In this document: in pieces, positions 9,604 to 20,035 of the stretch
How the letters are laid out: each line of letters begins with the position of its first letter
Numbering within the stretch: the stretch's first letter is position 1
Source: Collodictyon triciliatum
Lineage: Eukaryota; CRuMs
Reading direction: 5' to 3'
NCBI GenBank assembly: GCA_043381765.1
Contig: JBHJMP010000872.1
Location: forward strand, 4,251 to 24,940
DNA length: 20,690 nt
The notes under the pieces: generated by a model
Told to the model about the DNA's origin: nothing
Databases searched by the model: none
The model's input: only the letters and a program-made list of their open reading frames with translations
Position numbers and translations under genes: made by a program

Positions 9604-12278
9604 ATGTATCCATTCACATACAAAGCAGAGTCCACCGCAGCCTACGGAGTTCCGCCGTCCACGCCCCACAAAGGCAAAAACAGCACAGCGTCCACAACAC
9701 TCGGCGCAGCCGCTCCAAACGCAGCTGCATTTCCAACTGTGTCTTCAACCACAACGAATCAGCCTTTCACTTTAAAGATGCCTCCAATAACAACAGGAAC
9801 AACAGCAACAACAGCAACAACAGGAACAACAGCGACAACAGGAACAACAGGAACAACAGGAACAACAGGAACAACAGGAACAACAGGAACAACAGGAACA
9901 ACGGCAACAACAGCATCAACAACTTCAGCTTTGCCGACTTTGACGCCGTCTACATTTCCGACAATGTCCTTCCCAACGATAGGCAATAATTCCTCTCTGA
10001 GCACAGCCTCTGCTTCTCAGTCGCATTGGAAGTCCGGCCCTTTGACGTCCGAGTCCATTAATCCCCAGAGCGCGAAAAATATCGAAAACATTCTGTAAGT
10101 GTGGCTTGTCCTTAATGTATTTTGGAAATTATCCTTTCTTGCATGCAGTTTATGATTTTACATGTATCTAGATTGTTTTTAATCCCTTTCATATCATACA
10201 TAATTTTCTAATTCCTAATAGCTTATATATATCTTTGCGTATGTATTCTTCCTTTATTCATATTCTATTTACTTATTTGCCGTGAGATGTGCTGTAATGC
10301 AAAAATATGAAATTCACTTCTATAACTTTCGCTCAACCTGTGCCGATTTCTACAATTATCTTCCACATACACTTCAATTGATCACAACAGAGAGATATAT
10401 TGCCTTATAATCACGTAGATGTAGACAAAATCGGTCTTTTTGTTTTTGTTCATGAAGGTACATGTATCTGCGATGCTAATTTGTTTTATTCACTATTAAT
10501 AAGGAAATCTCACACAGCTGCCTCAGATAACATGAAGAAAATAAGCGATGAACTACGAATGATAGAAAAATCTATCACCGATACAAACAATCTCGTTAAA
10601 AAAGAGGACATTGTACTTGCTTTTCTTTAATCATACTTATGCGGATGAAAATGTATAGGCTTTTTTGTTCATATTATATGTGGCCGTATTTAGATATTCT
10701 ACGTGTTTGTAAGAAACTGAGAAGTGTGTACTCTTGAATAATTGGTTATGATATACAATTTATTTCATTTCCAGTTTCAAGGACACTATATCCGGCACTT
10801 TGATAACTTGTTGGAGGAAAACCTCGGCAATATGGAAAAAGTTCACCAACTTACACTAGACGTGAGCAATATACGATTGTATAACGCATCCCAGCCTGTA
10901 GCGATTCCATCCAAGTTAGTTTTTTAATCAATCTTCTAAAGACAGTTTTATTAGTGAAATTCACCGTTTATACCGCCTGTCGTACTTAGGTTCTTTGGAA
11001 CATATCTCCGGCTATGTGAAGACAGAATCCAAAACAGCATAAGTAATCTGTCTGAAATATCTGATGTTGTCTTTAAGGAAAATACAGAGATGTCAAAGGA
11101 AGGTGAAATTTATTCATGTTGCTTTTTAGTGTCTTTCTATAGTGTTTAGCCTATTTCATGGTGATTTTTTTTAAAAAAAAACTTTTTTAGCTTGTTTATT
11201 TCCATATCTTGTTAAATAGTTTTCGATTGGCCCATATAACACAATCAACTAACTATATCACCTATCACCTATCATTATTCTTATTCTTATAATAATTATA
11301 TTTTTAGTACTCTCCGAGACACTGAATAGCATTGATGTCACACTTGATCGTTTCCAAGTGAAAGCAGAGCAGTATCACAATCAACTTTACACTTTGGCTG
11401 GGACACCAACGACTCCTGCTTCAGGGTTTTTTTCCCCCACATTCTTTTCCTACTTCACTTTTTATCCCAAGCATGCTGTAGAAAATTATTTTCGTTAGAT
11501 TCGCATCTTAGTCATTTGTAATTCAACACCACAGAACGCAAAAGAGCGAATTCAGAAAGAAATGTGCAGGTATTTAGTGCTGACATATCTCCTTGTGTTA
11601 AAAGAAAAACAACATATATATACTTTCAACCTAAAGAAAATTACTTTGAATATTTATGATACCATTAACCAAAAAATAAATCAATGAATGATGATATTAA
11701 GTTTTTTTATCCTAAAAACTCGTTCTTTCTTTCCATTTGCCCTTTTTTTTCTCCTCTTCCTTCTGGCCGAATTTTAATTAGCTAAAGTTCCGCCACCTCC
11801 GCCCACTATTCAACCAGCGCAGGCACAAAACCCCACAGGAATAGGATTTCCTACAGCCAATAATACATTTGGAGGTGGATTTGGTTTTAACGCTCCAGCA
11901 GGAGGCTTCGGCTCAAACACATTTGGAGGTGGCTTCGGTTCCAATTCCTTTGGGGGTGGATTCGGTCTGAAAGCAGCAGCCCAAACACCTGCTCTTGGGA
12001 CAAATCCAACAGCAGGATTTGGAGGGACTGGAGGCTTTGGAGGGACTGGAGGTTTTGGGGGGACTGCAGGGTTTGGAGGGACTGCAGGGTTTGGAGGGAC
12101 TACAGGCTTTGGCATGGGTGGCAAAGCTCCTTCAACTACAACAGGAGGCGGCGGCTTCGGATTCAATCTGAATACTGGCATGCCCACTTCAACAGCTTTT
12201 GGAAATGGATATGGAACGACAGGGACTACAAACCAAGGAAGTAGCTCGAGCTCTAAGAAAAAGAACACCCACAAATAA
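9604..12278 (+). CDS. NUP58: FG nucleoporin, Nup58/p45-like, of the central-channel Nup62 complex
   Basis: Likely channel nucleoporin whose FG repeats bind transport receptors. Exons: 9604-10094, 10504-10612, 10775-10914, 10990-11102, 11308-11425, 11535-11569, 11782-12278. All are GT-AG and in phase, giving 500 aa. Order: a Thr/Ala/Gly-rich N-terminus with a GTT minisatellite (about 60-105); a mid region of about 165-320 rich in Leu, Ile, Lys and Glu, which looks coiled-coil; then a C-terminal FG domain (about 340-475) with FGGGFGF-type and GGFGGT repeats; and a basic Ser/Lys tail (KKKNTHK). Coiled coil followed by C-terminal FG repeats fits Nup58 rather than Nup62 or Nup54. The FFGTYLRLCED block resembles the YFR-type block in the Nup58 coiled-coil region. 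The end of exon 2 is ambiguous: GTTAAA at 10595 is also in phase. A pyrimidine tract with CAG at 9540-9542 could be an acceptor, so the gene may start further upstream, inside the gap. Confidence 0.72.
9788..9915 (+). repeat. 9-bp coding minisatellite (ACAACAGGA), Gly-Thr-Thr repeats
   Basis: Tandem 9-bp units, with GCA variants replacing GGA, encode a Thr-Thr-Gly/Ala tract in nucleoporin exon 1. The unit is a multiple of 3, so copy-number changes keep the frame. A Thr-rich linker also occurs in Nup62-family proteins. Confidence 0.9.
11165..11181. repeat. T8A9 palindromic tract
   Basis: Poly-T joined to poly-A inside nucleoporin intron 4. Confidence 0.9.
12000..12115 (+). repeat. 18-bp coding repeat for GGFGGT in the FG domain
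   Basis: About five imperfect 18-bp units, encoding GGFGGT or AGFGGT, in the last exon of the nucleoporin. Synonymous differences (GGC/GGT, TTT/TTC) between units show they are not a recent perfect expansion. Confidence 0.85.
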
Positions 12279-12705
12279 ACCCTACCTGATTAATTGGGTT
12301 CCTTTCTAAATAGGATTGTGGCGCAACGACTTGTGTTTTAAAAAGTGTTTAGACTCTTTGCGACTCGCCCGCTGGCGCAGATTTGAAATCACCTGTGTCA
12401 CCTCAAAGATGCTCAAAAGAGTTTTACATGCATATGAAGGTAATGAACAAATGTCGGTAATATATAGATAAGGGTTTGAGAATATTACAGATGAAAACGA
12501 AGACGAAAATATAGTACATATGACTTGATAAATATGTGTGTCACTGCTCGGTAGGGTGTTTTTTTATTTTTATTTTATTTTTATTGATTATCTGGGTGGT
12601 GGATGCATCTTTTTTGTGTGAATTTAAGTGGCGATTGAGTCCATCAAAAAAATTTAATTCCATTTTGTTTTTTTCTGAAGACAAGGAGAAAGTTTCTTGG
12701 GGGAA
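12279..12705. other. Convergent intergenic region between the nucleoporin and membrane-protein gene A
   Basis: The 3' flanks of two genes on opposite strands. It holds T-rich stretches (about 12560-12585) and no credible open frame. No RNA gene was recognised. Confidence 0.6.
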
Positions 12706-13541
12706 TTAAGAGTCTGAGTGTCCATGTCCATAAGAGTGGTCGGTATGGGTAGTGTGATGAGCATGATGAGCATCATGGCCTGTATGCATTGCGTGATGGG
12801 CATTATGGATGGCCATGTGAACACCATGCATATCATGTCCCATATGCATTGCGTGATGGAAATTGTGCATGGCTACATGAGCATCATGTGCACCGTGTCC
12901 CGTGTGATGAGCCGTCTCGTTGTAATAATGCCCATAAGGAGAAGTTTGGAAGTGGGAGGGTGTGGATTTAGTATCTTTGAATGGTTGGTATGAATAAGAA
13001 GCTTCGGTGTTCTGGGCTCCGTGTGCACCAAAAGGAAAATGAGCCAGCATGTTTCTTGTACTTAAATAGTGCTGGATACGTTGAGCCGCTGCCATCATCA
13101 TAAAGATGGAGAATACAAGCGTAGCCAAAGTTCCGAATTTACACACAACTCCGTCAGCATCACTCTCACACGTGTTTTCTGTGACGAACCAGCCCACGAT
13201 GGAGACGATACTCAATATTATTGATGCATACGCGGTATATATTGCCCTCGCAGCATCCTTGTCTAGTTTGGTGCGACCTACGTACAAAGCTAGGATAACA
13301 AATGCACCTTTACAAAGAATGGTGATAATAAAGACAAAGACGACAATCTGTCCTTTATCAAAGACATGGCCCAGAAATAGAGCCACGATGTTTAGAATGA
13401 TTGAAACTATGCCGAGCCCCGTTACAGTCCTATCCGGGTATGCCTATCAAGTTTCGTTAACTCAATGGTGTTGAAGTATATAGTATAAACCGCTTGATTT
13501 ATATATTATGTGAAGCAGGGGTGCGATTACAGCGAAGGCAT
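12706..13541 (-). CDS. Four-transmembrane protein A with His-rich repeat tail
   Basis: Unrecognised membrane protein, 244 aa, in two exons: 13541-13531 (ATGCCTTCGCT) and 13429-12706. The 101-nt intron has donor GTAATC and acceptor GATAG; phase 2 joins as CT+G. Without this exon the open frame has no upstream ATG. Four hydrophobic segments lie near residues 6-27, 31-54, 67-86 and 103-120. Two Cys (C91, C100) sit in the loop between segments 3 and 4, seven residues after W84, as in paralogues B and C. The last third (about 165-244) is packed with His, Met, Ala and Gly in units of about 20 residues, ending SYGHGHSDS. It lacks the LYGPH tail of its paralogues. A metal-binding role for the tail is inference. 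It ends in TAA and is the first of three tandem minus-strand paralogues. Confidence 0.78.
12718..12920 (-). repeat. Coding repeats of about 60 bp for the His-rich tail
   Basis: Three imperfect units encode blocks such as HAMHMGHDMHGVHMAIHNAHH with period near 20 residues. CAT/ATG-rich spurious frames on the plus strand arise from the same array. Confidence 0.8.
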
Positions 13542-13947
13542 GAATGACCACACCACCATTGCATCGGACAAGAATGCGTGCATCTTCCGTGAATGGCCTG
13601 ATGTCTGCCTTTGCAGCCTATGACGAAAACAAGAAGATAAGAACTTCAAGTTACCTGCGACATGTTGGGGGATAGGAATCATTGCAAGATTATTATTATC
13701 ATTATTTTTGACAAAGGAGTTGCCCCACAAAACGAAAGATGATAGACCGCAGCAAAAAAAAAACTGTGTCGCACTGTAATTGGTAGATGCAGGGGTTTGT
13801 TTGTGGTTCTTCGATGAGCTGGTTGGATTCAAGTTAACCTCTCTTTTTTTTTTTTGAGAAAGTTGATCTATCAAAATGTCGTTCATAGACAAGGTCGCAG
13901 ACACTCGCTTTATATACTACGGTTTTTTTTGTTTTTTTTTTGTTCGT

Positions 13948-13962
13948 TTGGCAGAACCGTTC
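13948..13962. promoter_or_regulatory. Shared 15-mer upstream of gene A
   Basis: TTGGCAGAACCGTTC occurs here and again at 15457-15471 upstream of gene B. Both copies are preceded by a poly-T run plus GTTC and followed by a CGAGA-type sequence. It could be a shared cis element or a relic of the duplication. Function is unknown. Confidence 0.35.
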
Positions 13963-14330
13963 GACGAGAAAGGTACGATACTTTTCAAGAATTTCCTTGT
14001 GCCCAATGTTTTTCTTGGTATGTTTTGGCCACGAATGAAAATACTCCAGAGTCATTTGTGGAATTGGTAGCGAGTCATTCACTAGTAGCGCAAAAGGGTG
14101 TTATGGCGGTGATTTAGTCGCAAATGCTGATAAGATATCACCATCACAGCCGCTCGTTTTAAAGGAAAAGGTTATGTTTTTAATTCGCCTGTATTTTATA
14201 TTATTTTTTTTGGATGTCTTTGTTATCCAGCATGCCTAAGTAGTTTACATTTATGAGCGATGCATGGATTGGTCACGATTATTGCGCCAAGTTGATGCCT
14301 ACTTAGATGCAGGATGACTCATGTTTTATC

Positions 14331-14348
14331 TTTTTTTTTAAAAAAAAA
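14331..14348. repeat. T9A9 palindromic tract
   Basis: Poly-T joined to poly-A between membrane-protein genes A and B. Confidence 0.9.
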
Positions 14349-14552
14349 GGGAAAGAAAGACACACCACATAAAGCAATTAATAAGAAGCTGTCTTTGACA
14401 TCGTGATGACGAAGGAAAAATTAGTGCCAAGGCATCTCATTTTCGACGAAAATATAATTAACTAGTGAGGTTTGTACACGTCATATTCAGTAATTATTAT
14501 AATTATTTTATTAATTGGATAATCCGTCTGCATGTCGTCTGTTGTTTCGTGC

Positions 14553-15274
14553 TCAATCATGAGGACCATAAAGGCTACCCGAAAACTGAATATCTTTGCT
14601 CGACATATTGCCTTGGTTTTCAGATAAAGTCGCAGCTATGTATGGTGTATTTTGGTAGGTTTGGTTCGGATAACCATATATCAGATTATCTCCATGGTGG
14701 ATAAGAGGCTGGTGGTTTTCTCTGTTTGTGGTGTCCGCGGTATTTTGTTGTATAATCGCACAAACAATTGATAATACCAGCGAGAGGATTATGGTGATCG
14801 ACCCAAGGACAGAGCAAAGCTCATCTTCTTCTCTGGAACTCCCATAGTAACTGTAGTAATAGTTACTTGTTTCGCAATTATCTATCCCATAAATGAACCA
14901 AATAACCACAAGTATCAAGTTGCAGAGGAACGAGGCGTAAGCCAATGATGTTGATGAGCTTTGCTGCGGGTTTATAGGTTCATTTTTTTGTTTAAAACAA
15001 ACAACCAGGTGAGTTAGCTGAACCAAGAGGCAAAAAACAAACATTACTAAAAGTATTGCCTCACTTTCGAAAATATTCCCTATAATACTCGTGATTATCA
15101 ACAGGATAACACTGGCCGCCGCGCAGTAAATCGGACCATTGCCCATCCCGCCGTTCTAGAATATCGAGGAACAAGATGACCGTATGAATACCTCCTCTGT
15201 TCATATAACACCTTTTGATTAAAATAATCGACTTATGTCAGAAGGCTAACGTTGATTTGTAGTGTCTCATCCAT
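14553..15274 (-). CDS. Four-transmembrane protein B, C-terminal LYGPHD
   Basis: Unrecognised membrane protein, paralogue of A and C, 208 aa. Proposed exons are 15274-15251 (eight codons, MDETLQIN) and 15155-14553, with a 95-nt intron (GTTAGC to ATTCTAG, phase 0). If that first exon is wrong, an internal ATG at 15146 (MGNGPIY) would serve as start. Four hydrophobic segments lie near 17-35, 40-60, 79-100 and 126-143. The loop between segments 3 and 4 has C102 and C122 flanking a Tyr-rich, acidic stretch (NYYYSYYG, then REEDEL). W94 precedes C102 by eight residues. The hydrophilic tail of about 60 residues ends IQFSGSLYGPHD, nearly the same as in C, suggesting a sorting or binding tag. It ends in TGA. 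Confidence 0.75.
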
Positions 15275-16411
15275 CTGGCCTCAACGAGCTTAACAAATGT
15301 ATGCGTCCAGTCGTGGTGGTCTCTCTTAGTTCGTGAGATAGTCAACCGGGCCTCCTTTTGCTCTTTTTTTCTGACCCAGGTTCTATCAAACACAAGGCAG
15401 TTGTCATTGAATAAATTATTTTCTGCTAATTAATTTTTTTTTGTTCAGCTCATCCGTTGGCAGAACCGTTCTGCGAGAGGAATGTAATGCCATCGAATTC
15501 ATTTTTCTTGATATTTCCAAGATTAGTTTCTTTCTCAAACACTCAGAAAATGAACATGGCGTATGTCTTTTGTCGAGTTACCACTTCAAAAAATAGTTAC
15601 TCGAGGGTTCATCGTGATTCATCTACTATCTGCGCGGTTGTTTGCTGAAATATTTGACGATGCCATTAGTCGGGGCACCAAGATAAGTATATTAGCTCAT
15701 ATTTGATTTTATTATAATTTTTCTTCGCGCTTTATTGAAGAGATTTACATAAAAAAAACGAGACACGAAAAATGAACAGTGTAAGTTACCTCAACAAAGG
15801 ATACGCCCAAGGTTGCAAGGTTCCTATATTTGCCTAGCTTGTTCGCTCATTCACATCGCTTTATGAAAAAAGAAGTTCAGATGTAACCATAGATGTTCTC
15901 CTGGAAGCTATTGCAAACGATTTTATTATTCCCAATCGCTTTATTTCGTTCCAAAAACTCATTCGTGTAACAATGCTAAATATTAGGATATCAAATTTTG
16001 ATTAGAATCTCTTTAAAATATAGAAAAATAGAAAATGATTTGTGGTATATTTACCTTTATATTATAGAGTTAATGATACAACAAATAATTAAAATAAGAT
16101 ACTAATCTCGTTTATTTACCAAAATTGGTTTACATATAATTTTAACCATTTTCCATAAATCATAAATTATTTTACTCCGGTTCGTTTCAGTTTTTAATAT
16201 TTTCATATTTTGAGAGTGCAATTTAGTCGTGTGCAAAAAAAATTAAAATACCACACCATGTAATCATAGCAATATATATTTGAAATTATGATATAAATTC
16301 AGAAATATTGTATTCTGCTGACTTTATTATTTCCATCTCGATTTCTAACATCTTTCAATCAGAAAATCTACTCGCATGTTCCAGCCCAGTGGTGAGATAA
16401 AAGGTAGGGGC
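15275..16411. other. Intergenic region between membrane-protein genes B and C
   Basis: The upstream side of gene B with a 15-mer (15457-15471) shared with gene A's upstream region, then about 700 bases of very AT-rich sequence (15700-16370). I see no gene there. An open frame at 15457-15648 includes the shared 15-mer and does not resemble a protein. Confidence 0.55.
15457..15471. promoter_or_regulatory. Shared 15-mer upstream of gene B
   Basis: Second copy of TTGGCAGAACCGTTC, about 185 bp upstream of the proposed gene B start. It is also preceded by a poly-T run with GTTC. No copy was found upstream of gene C. Confidence 0.35.
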
Positions 16412-17260
<849 letters not shown>

Positions 17261-17938
17261 TCTCCGCAAGCTGCTGGATACTTGGAGTCCTAGTTAGTTT
17301 TTGTGCGTTGATCAGGTCCTAGCGGAAGGAACAGGCCTCTCATATTACTACCCCTTTGAGATTGTCAAAAGTTGTCCGCCATCCATTTGTGATAAAAACA
17401 TCGATTCAACAGAAAAAGCTCACTCAGTGATTCTTACACGGGTATCAGCTATGTCTGTCATTAAACAAATAAATGAATATAGCCAGAAAAAATAAATACA
17501 AAAATACGAAGTAAACACCTTCAACAATCCCATTTGTTTTTATGCTTTTTTTCAAGTTACAGATACCGCAATATTCTGATTGATTGGGAATTCCCAACCT
17601 GTGTGCACTCAAGGGCGAGGAAGAGGCCACCAAGGCAACGCAGCAGATACGAAGGAAATCGCAGCACCCGCCTCGCAGATACATGATGATGCCCTATTTT
17701 CTAAGAAAGATACTATCACATTCGACCACCTGGATGTTTAATGGCCTGTTATGTTCATGGGAAAATTATGGTCGCAGGTTTGTTTCCCTAATCCTTCATT
17801 CACACTTCTCATGTGCTCCCAATTATCCCATACTGCCTTCTGATTCGAAAATTTTGCTTACTTGAAGGGATATACCATCTTTCGATTGGTTAACCTGGTT
17901 CGCCAGTATCCAAGGTCTCATCACTTCTTTCACAAAGA
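17261..17938. other. Region between gene C and the Fanzor relic, possible exon fragments
   Basis: No confident gene. On the plus strand 17316-17441 could be an exon: it starts after an acceptor-like GATCAG, is open, and ends at ACACGG|GTATCA. Splicing to the AG at 17562 would give a stop within six codons. At 17580-17750 a relatively GC-rich island has coding-like composition in two different frames (one with NLCALKGEEEATKATQQIRR, then another with DALFSKKDTITFDHLDV and TAA), as in a frameshifted remnant. It is also the 3' flank of the Fanzor relic, where a guide RNA gene would be expected. Confidence 0.3.
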
Positions 17939-19871
17939 TTATGTAGTGGCGAAGGCTGCCAGGAAAGACTCAACAGCCTTTTTTTTAGAGGAAGGTGTAT
18001 GTTGCATATTTTGTAAAATGGAAAGAACTTTCTTGAGTATACTATTAGCGCTGTTAAAGTTCCTTGTCAAGAATACAGTTTGTTTGCTTTCTGAGCGATT
18101 GCATCCTTTACATATGAGACATATAAACACCTTTTTTTGAATTCCCGTTCAGTTTCATATATTCTAGTTCTTTTTCGCAGTTGCAGCACATCTTTGAGGT
18201 TCTAAATTCATCTACACGGACTGTTTCAAAACGTTTGGATGGTATTTTTCGTAATCCTCTTCCGTTTGTTGGCATAAAATGGTTCATCTGAGATTTTCTG
18301 CTCCAGTCCCCATACGCCAGTACAACATCTTTGCCAAATGTCTTTTCGATTCGGTCCATAAACAATTGTTCACTTCTTTTTGTATTAACATACTGTCTCC
18401 ATCTCATCTTTCGAAAAGTTACTTGTTCATAAAATCTGGATAGTTCTATCTGGTATTTTGATTCCATAGATACATATTTCGAAATTTATCATAATCGACC
18501 GTGCATGAATTATGTTTACTCAGTTCTGCCTCCAAATCGATCAAAGATACTCTTAATGTCTTAAACTGCTGATTCTCTTCAAAAGTCATGAGACCAAAAA
18601 AAATAACACTTTGAAAATCTGTTTTCATGCATACCCCTGAAGCATTGTACTTTTTTTTTCTCTTTTTTTTCTGGCGCAAGAGTATTTTGTGATTTTTAAG
18701 AGATTTGGTATCATGTTTTCTTTGATGTGCCGTGTAACATAATTTCTTACCTGTCTCATCCACCATCTAAACCAAATTAAACTTGCCTGCGTCCACTCCA
18801 GCTATATTTTTTCCCTAATAAAGATAACTGCTCTTCGTAAGTTTATCTATATAAACATATTCTTGGGGGTTTTGATTAAATTGGAATTTTGAATTTGAAA
18901 TAGCTTTCTTTTCAAACAATAATGACACCGATAAGCTGTCTGTTTCTATCATGTATGTAAAATTGTAGTCTGTTTGATGAAAGAGTCTCTTCATTTCAAA
19001 GAAGTCATCGCATAGGGTCTCTTTGTATTCTGATATATTCTTCAGTAATAATCTTTTTCCATATAATACTAACAGACCTATCGAACATGCAGTATCTAGA
19101 GTAATATGACATGGTATATTGTTAGTTCTTATAGAGATTGGTTGAAGCAGCTTGGTTCCAATGTCCTCGAAAATGTGATTCATGTAAATTAGACATGGAA
19201 TGTACTTATTTGGATTGACTTTGGCGTCATATTCGATACCATTTACAATATCGCTGGTTATGATATGGTGCAAATGCGTTATAATCCATCTTTTATATTG
19301 TTCAGGTATTTCGAGTTTCTTGAATATGGCTTTTTTTAGCTTTCATAACTATGCCTTTTAATAGCATCCGTAATATTCTCATCTTTAGGAACTGTTTGAT
19401 TTATAAAGCGCAGTAACCTCTTTAAAAAATGCTCCTTCATGTTATTATGATAAGCTGCTAGCATTTGCTTCGCCAAGTACGGCAATACATGAAACAGTCC
19501 AACCAACGGAAAGCGCTATTCTCGGGACAAAAGTAATCGAAAATCATTGAAATAAAAAGTCATCATGTCTTTACTCATATCTGGTTGTTTTTTTAATCTT
19601 GTGGGTCTATCTTGTGAAACTACTCCGACTGTCTTTAAAGCGTACAAAAAAATATTTCATCGATTGTTGGGGGTTGTTGTGATTTCAATATGTAACATCT
19701 TGCAAACAGATAAGTATCGGTAACCAAATTACGACACAATAAAACCGTATCGTTGATTTTGTCATGGTCATCCGCATTCTTCACAATCGACTTTAAGAGA
19801 TATTTTCACATTCGGTACTCTGGTTTTACTGACTTCAGATTCTCAGACTCAAGACGTTTTCTTTTCTTCAT
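17939..19871 (-). pseudogene. Decayed Fanzor (eukaryotic TnpB-like RNA-guided nuclease)
   Basis: Intact Fanzors are RNA-guided DNA endonucleases related to TnpB/Cas12, carried by eukaryotic mobile elements and some large viruses. Readable pieces in order on the minus strand: ATG at 19871 with an N-terminal block (LKSIVKN, DTYLFARCYIL); LPYLAKQMLAAYHNNMKEHF (about 19486-19420); NKYIPCLIYMNHIFEDIGTK and IPCHITLDTA (within 19273-18815); RuvC-I GVDAGK (18799-18782) followed by YTAHQRKHDTK; YEQVTFRKMRWRQY; VVLAYGDWS; then VDEFRTSKMCCNC (TS at 18200-18195), a second CxxC (18121-18110) and TRNFNSANSI (18067-18038). This matches the Fanzor order D, then TS plus C4 zinc finger, then RD. Lesions: TGA at 19808-19806 and 19546-19544, TAG at 18817-18815 and 18769-18767, frame changes near 19648, 19500, 19332, 18460 and 18135, and Asn in place of the final RuvC Asp. 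About 1.9 kb is close to full length. Confidence 0.85.
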
Positions 19872-20035
19872 TTTAAAGTCTTCGTTCTACTTTTTCCTTT
19901 GGAAAACTACCAATTTTCAATTTTAATAAAACTTTAGTCTATTAGTCAATCTAATAAATAAATAAAAAGGCACAAAATCAATTCAGGCAAAACTAAGCAT
20001 CTACCGAGACTTTCAAAGTGTTCGCATTGTGGCAA

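Larger units (their letters stand above)
13542..14552. other. Intergenic region between membrane-protein genes A and B
   Basis: Holds the upstream (promoter) side of gene A and the 3' flank of gene B, both minus strand. Poly-T runs occur at 13843-13855 and 13923-13941, followed by a 15-mer shared with the region upstream of gene B. A T9A9 palindrome is at 14331-14348. Open frames at 13527-13904 and 13834-14117 are T/K-rich and overlap each other on opposite strands; none resembles a protein. Confidence 0.55.

Noticed and set aside
8566-9669. Long frames across the N run
   Set aside because: They exist only because Ns contain no stops; flanking residues come from homopolymers and the AAAAAACAAT array.
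10393-10457. Extra nucleoporin exon before 10504
   Set aside because: Splicing it in breaks the phase to the next exon; joining 10094 directly to 10504 gives an intact frame.
11810-12274. 154-aa Pro/Val-rich minus-strand frame
   Set aside because: Antisense shadow of the Gly/Phe-rich FG exon of the nucleoporin.
12718-12993. Met/His-rich plus-strand frames
   Set aside because: Complement of the His-rich coding repeats of gene A (CAT read as ATG).
17862-18140. 92-aa plus-strand frame
   Set aside because: Mostly the antisense of the Fanzor C-terminal blocks (TRNFNSANSI and CxxC), which carry recognisable motifs on the minus strand.
18767-18817. TAG codon reassignment as the explanation for the Fanzor stops
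   Set aside because: The same relic has TGA stops, frameshifts and a lost catalytic residue, so decay explains it better; kept only as a check.
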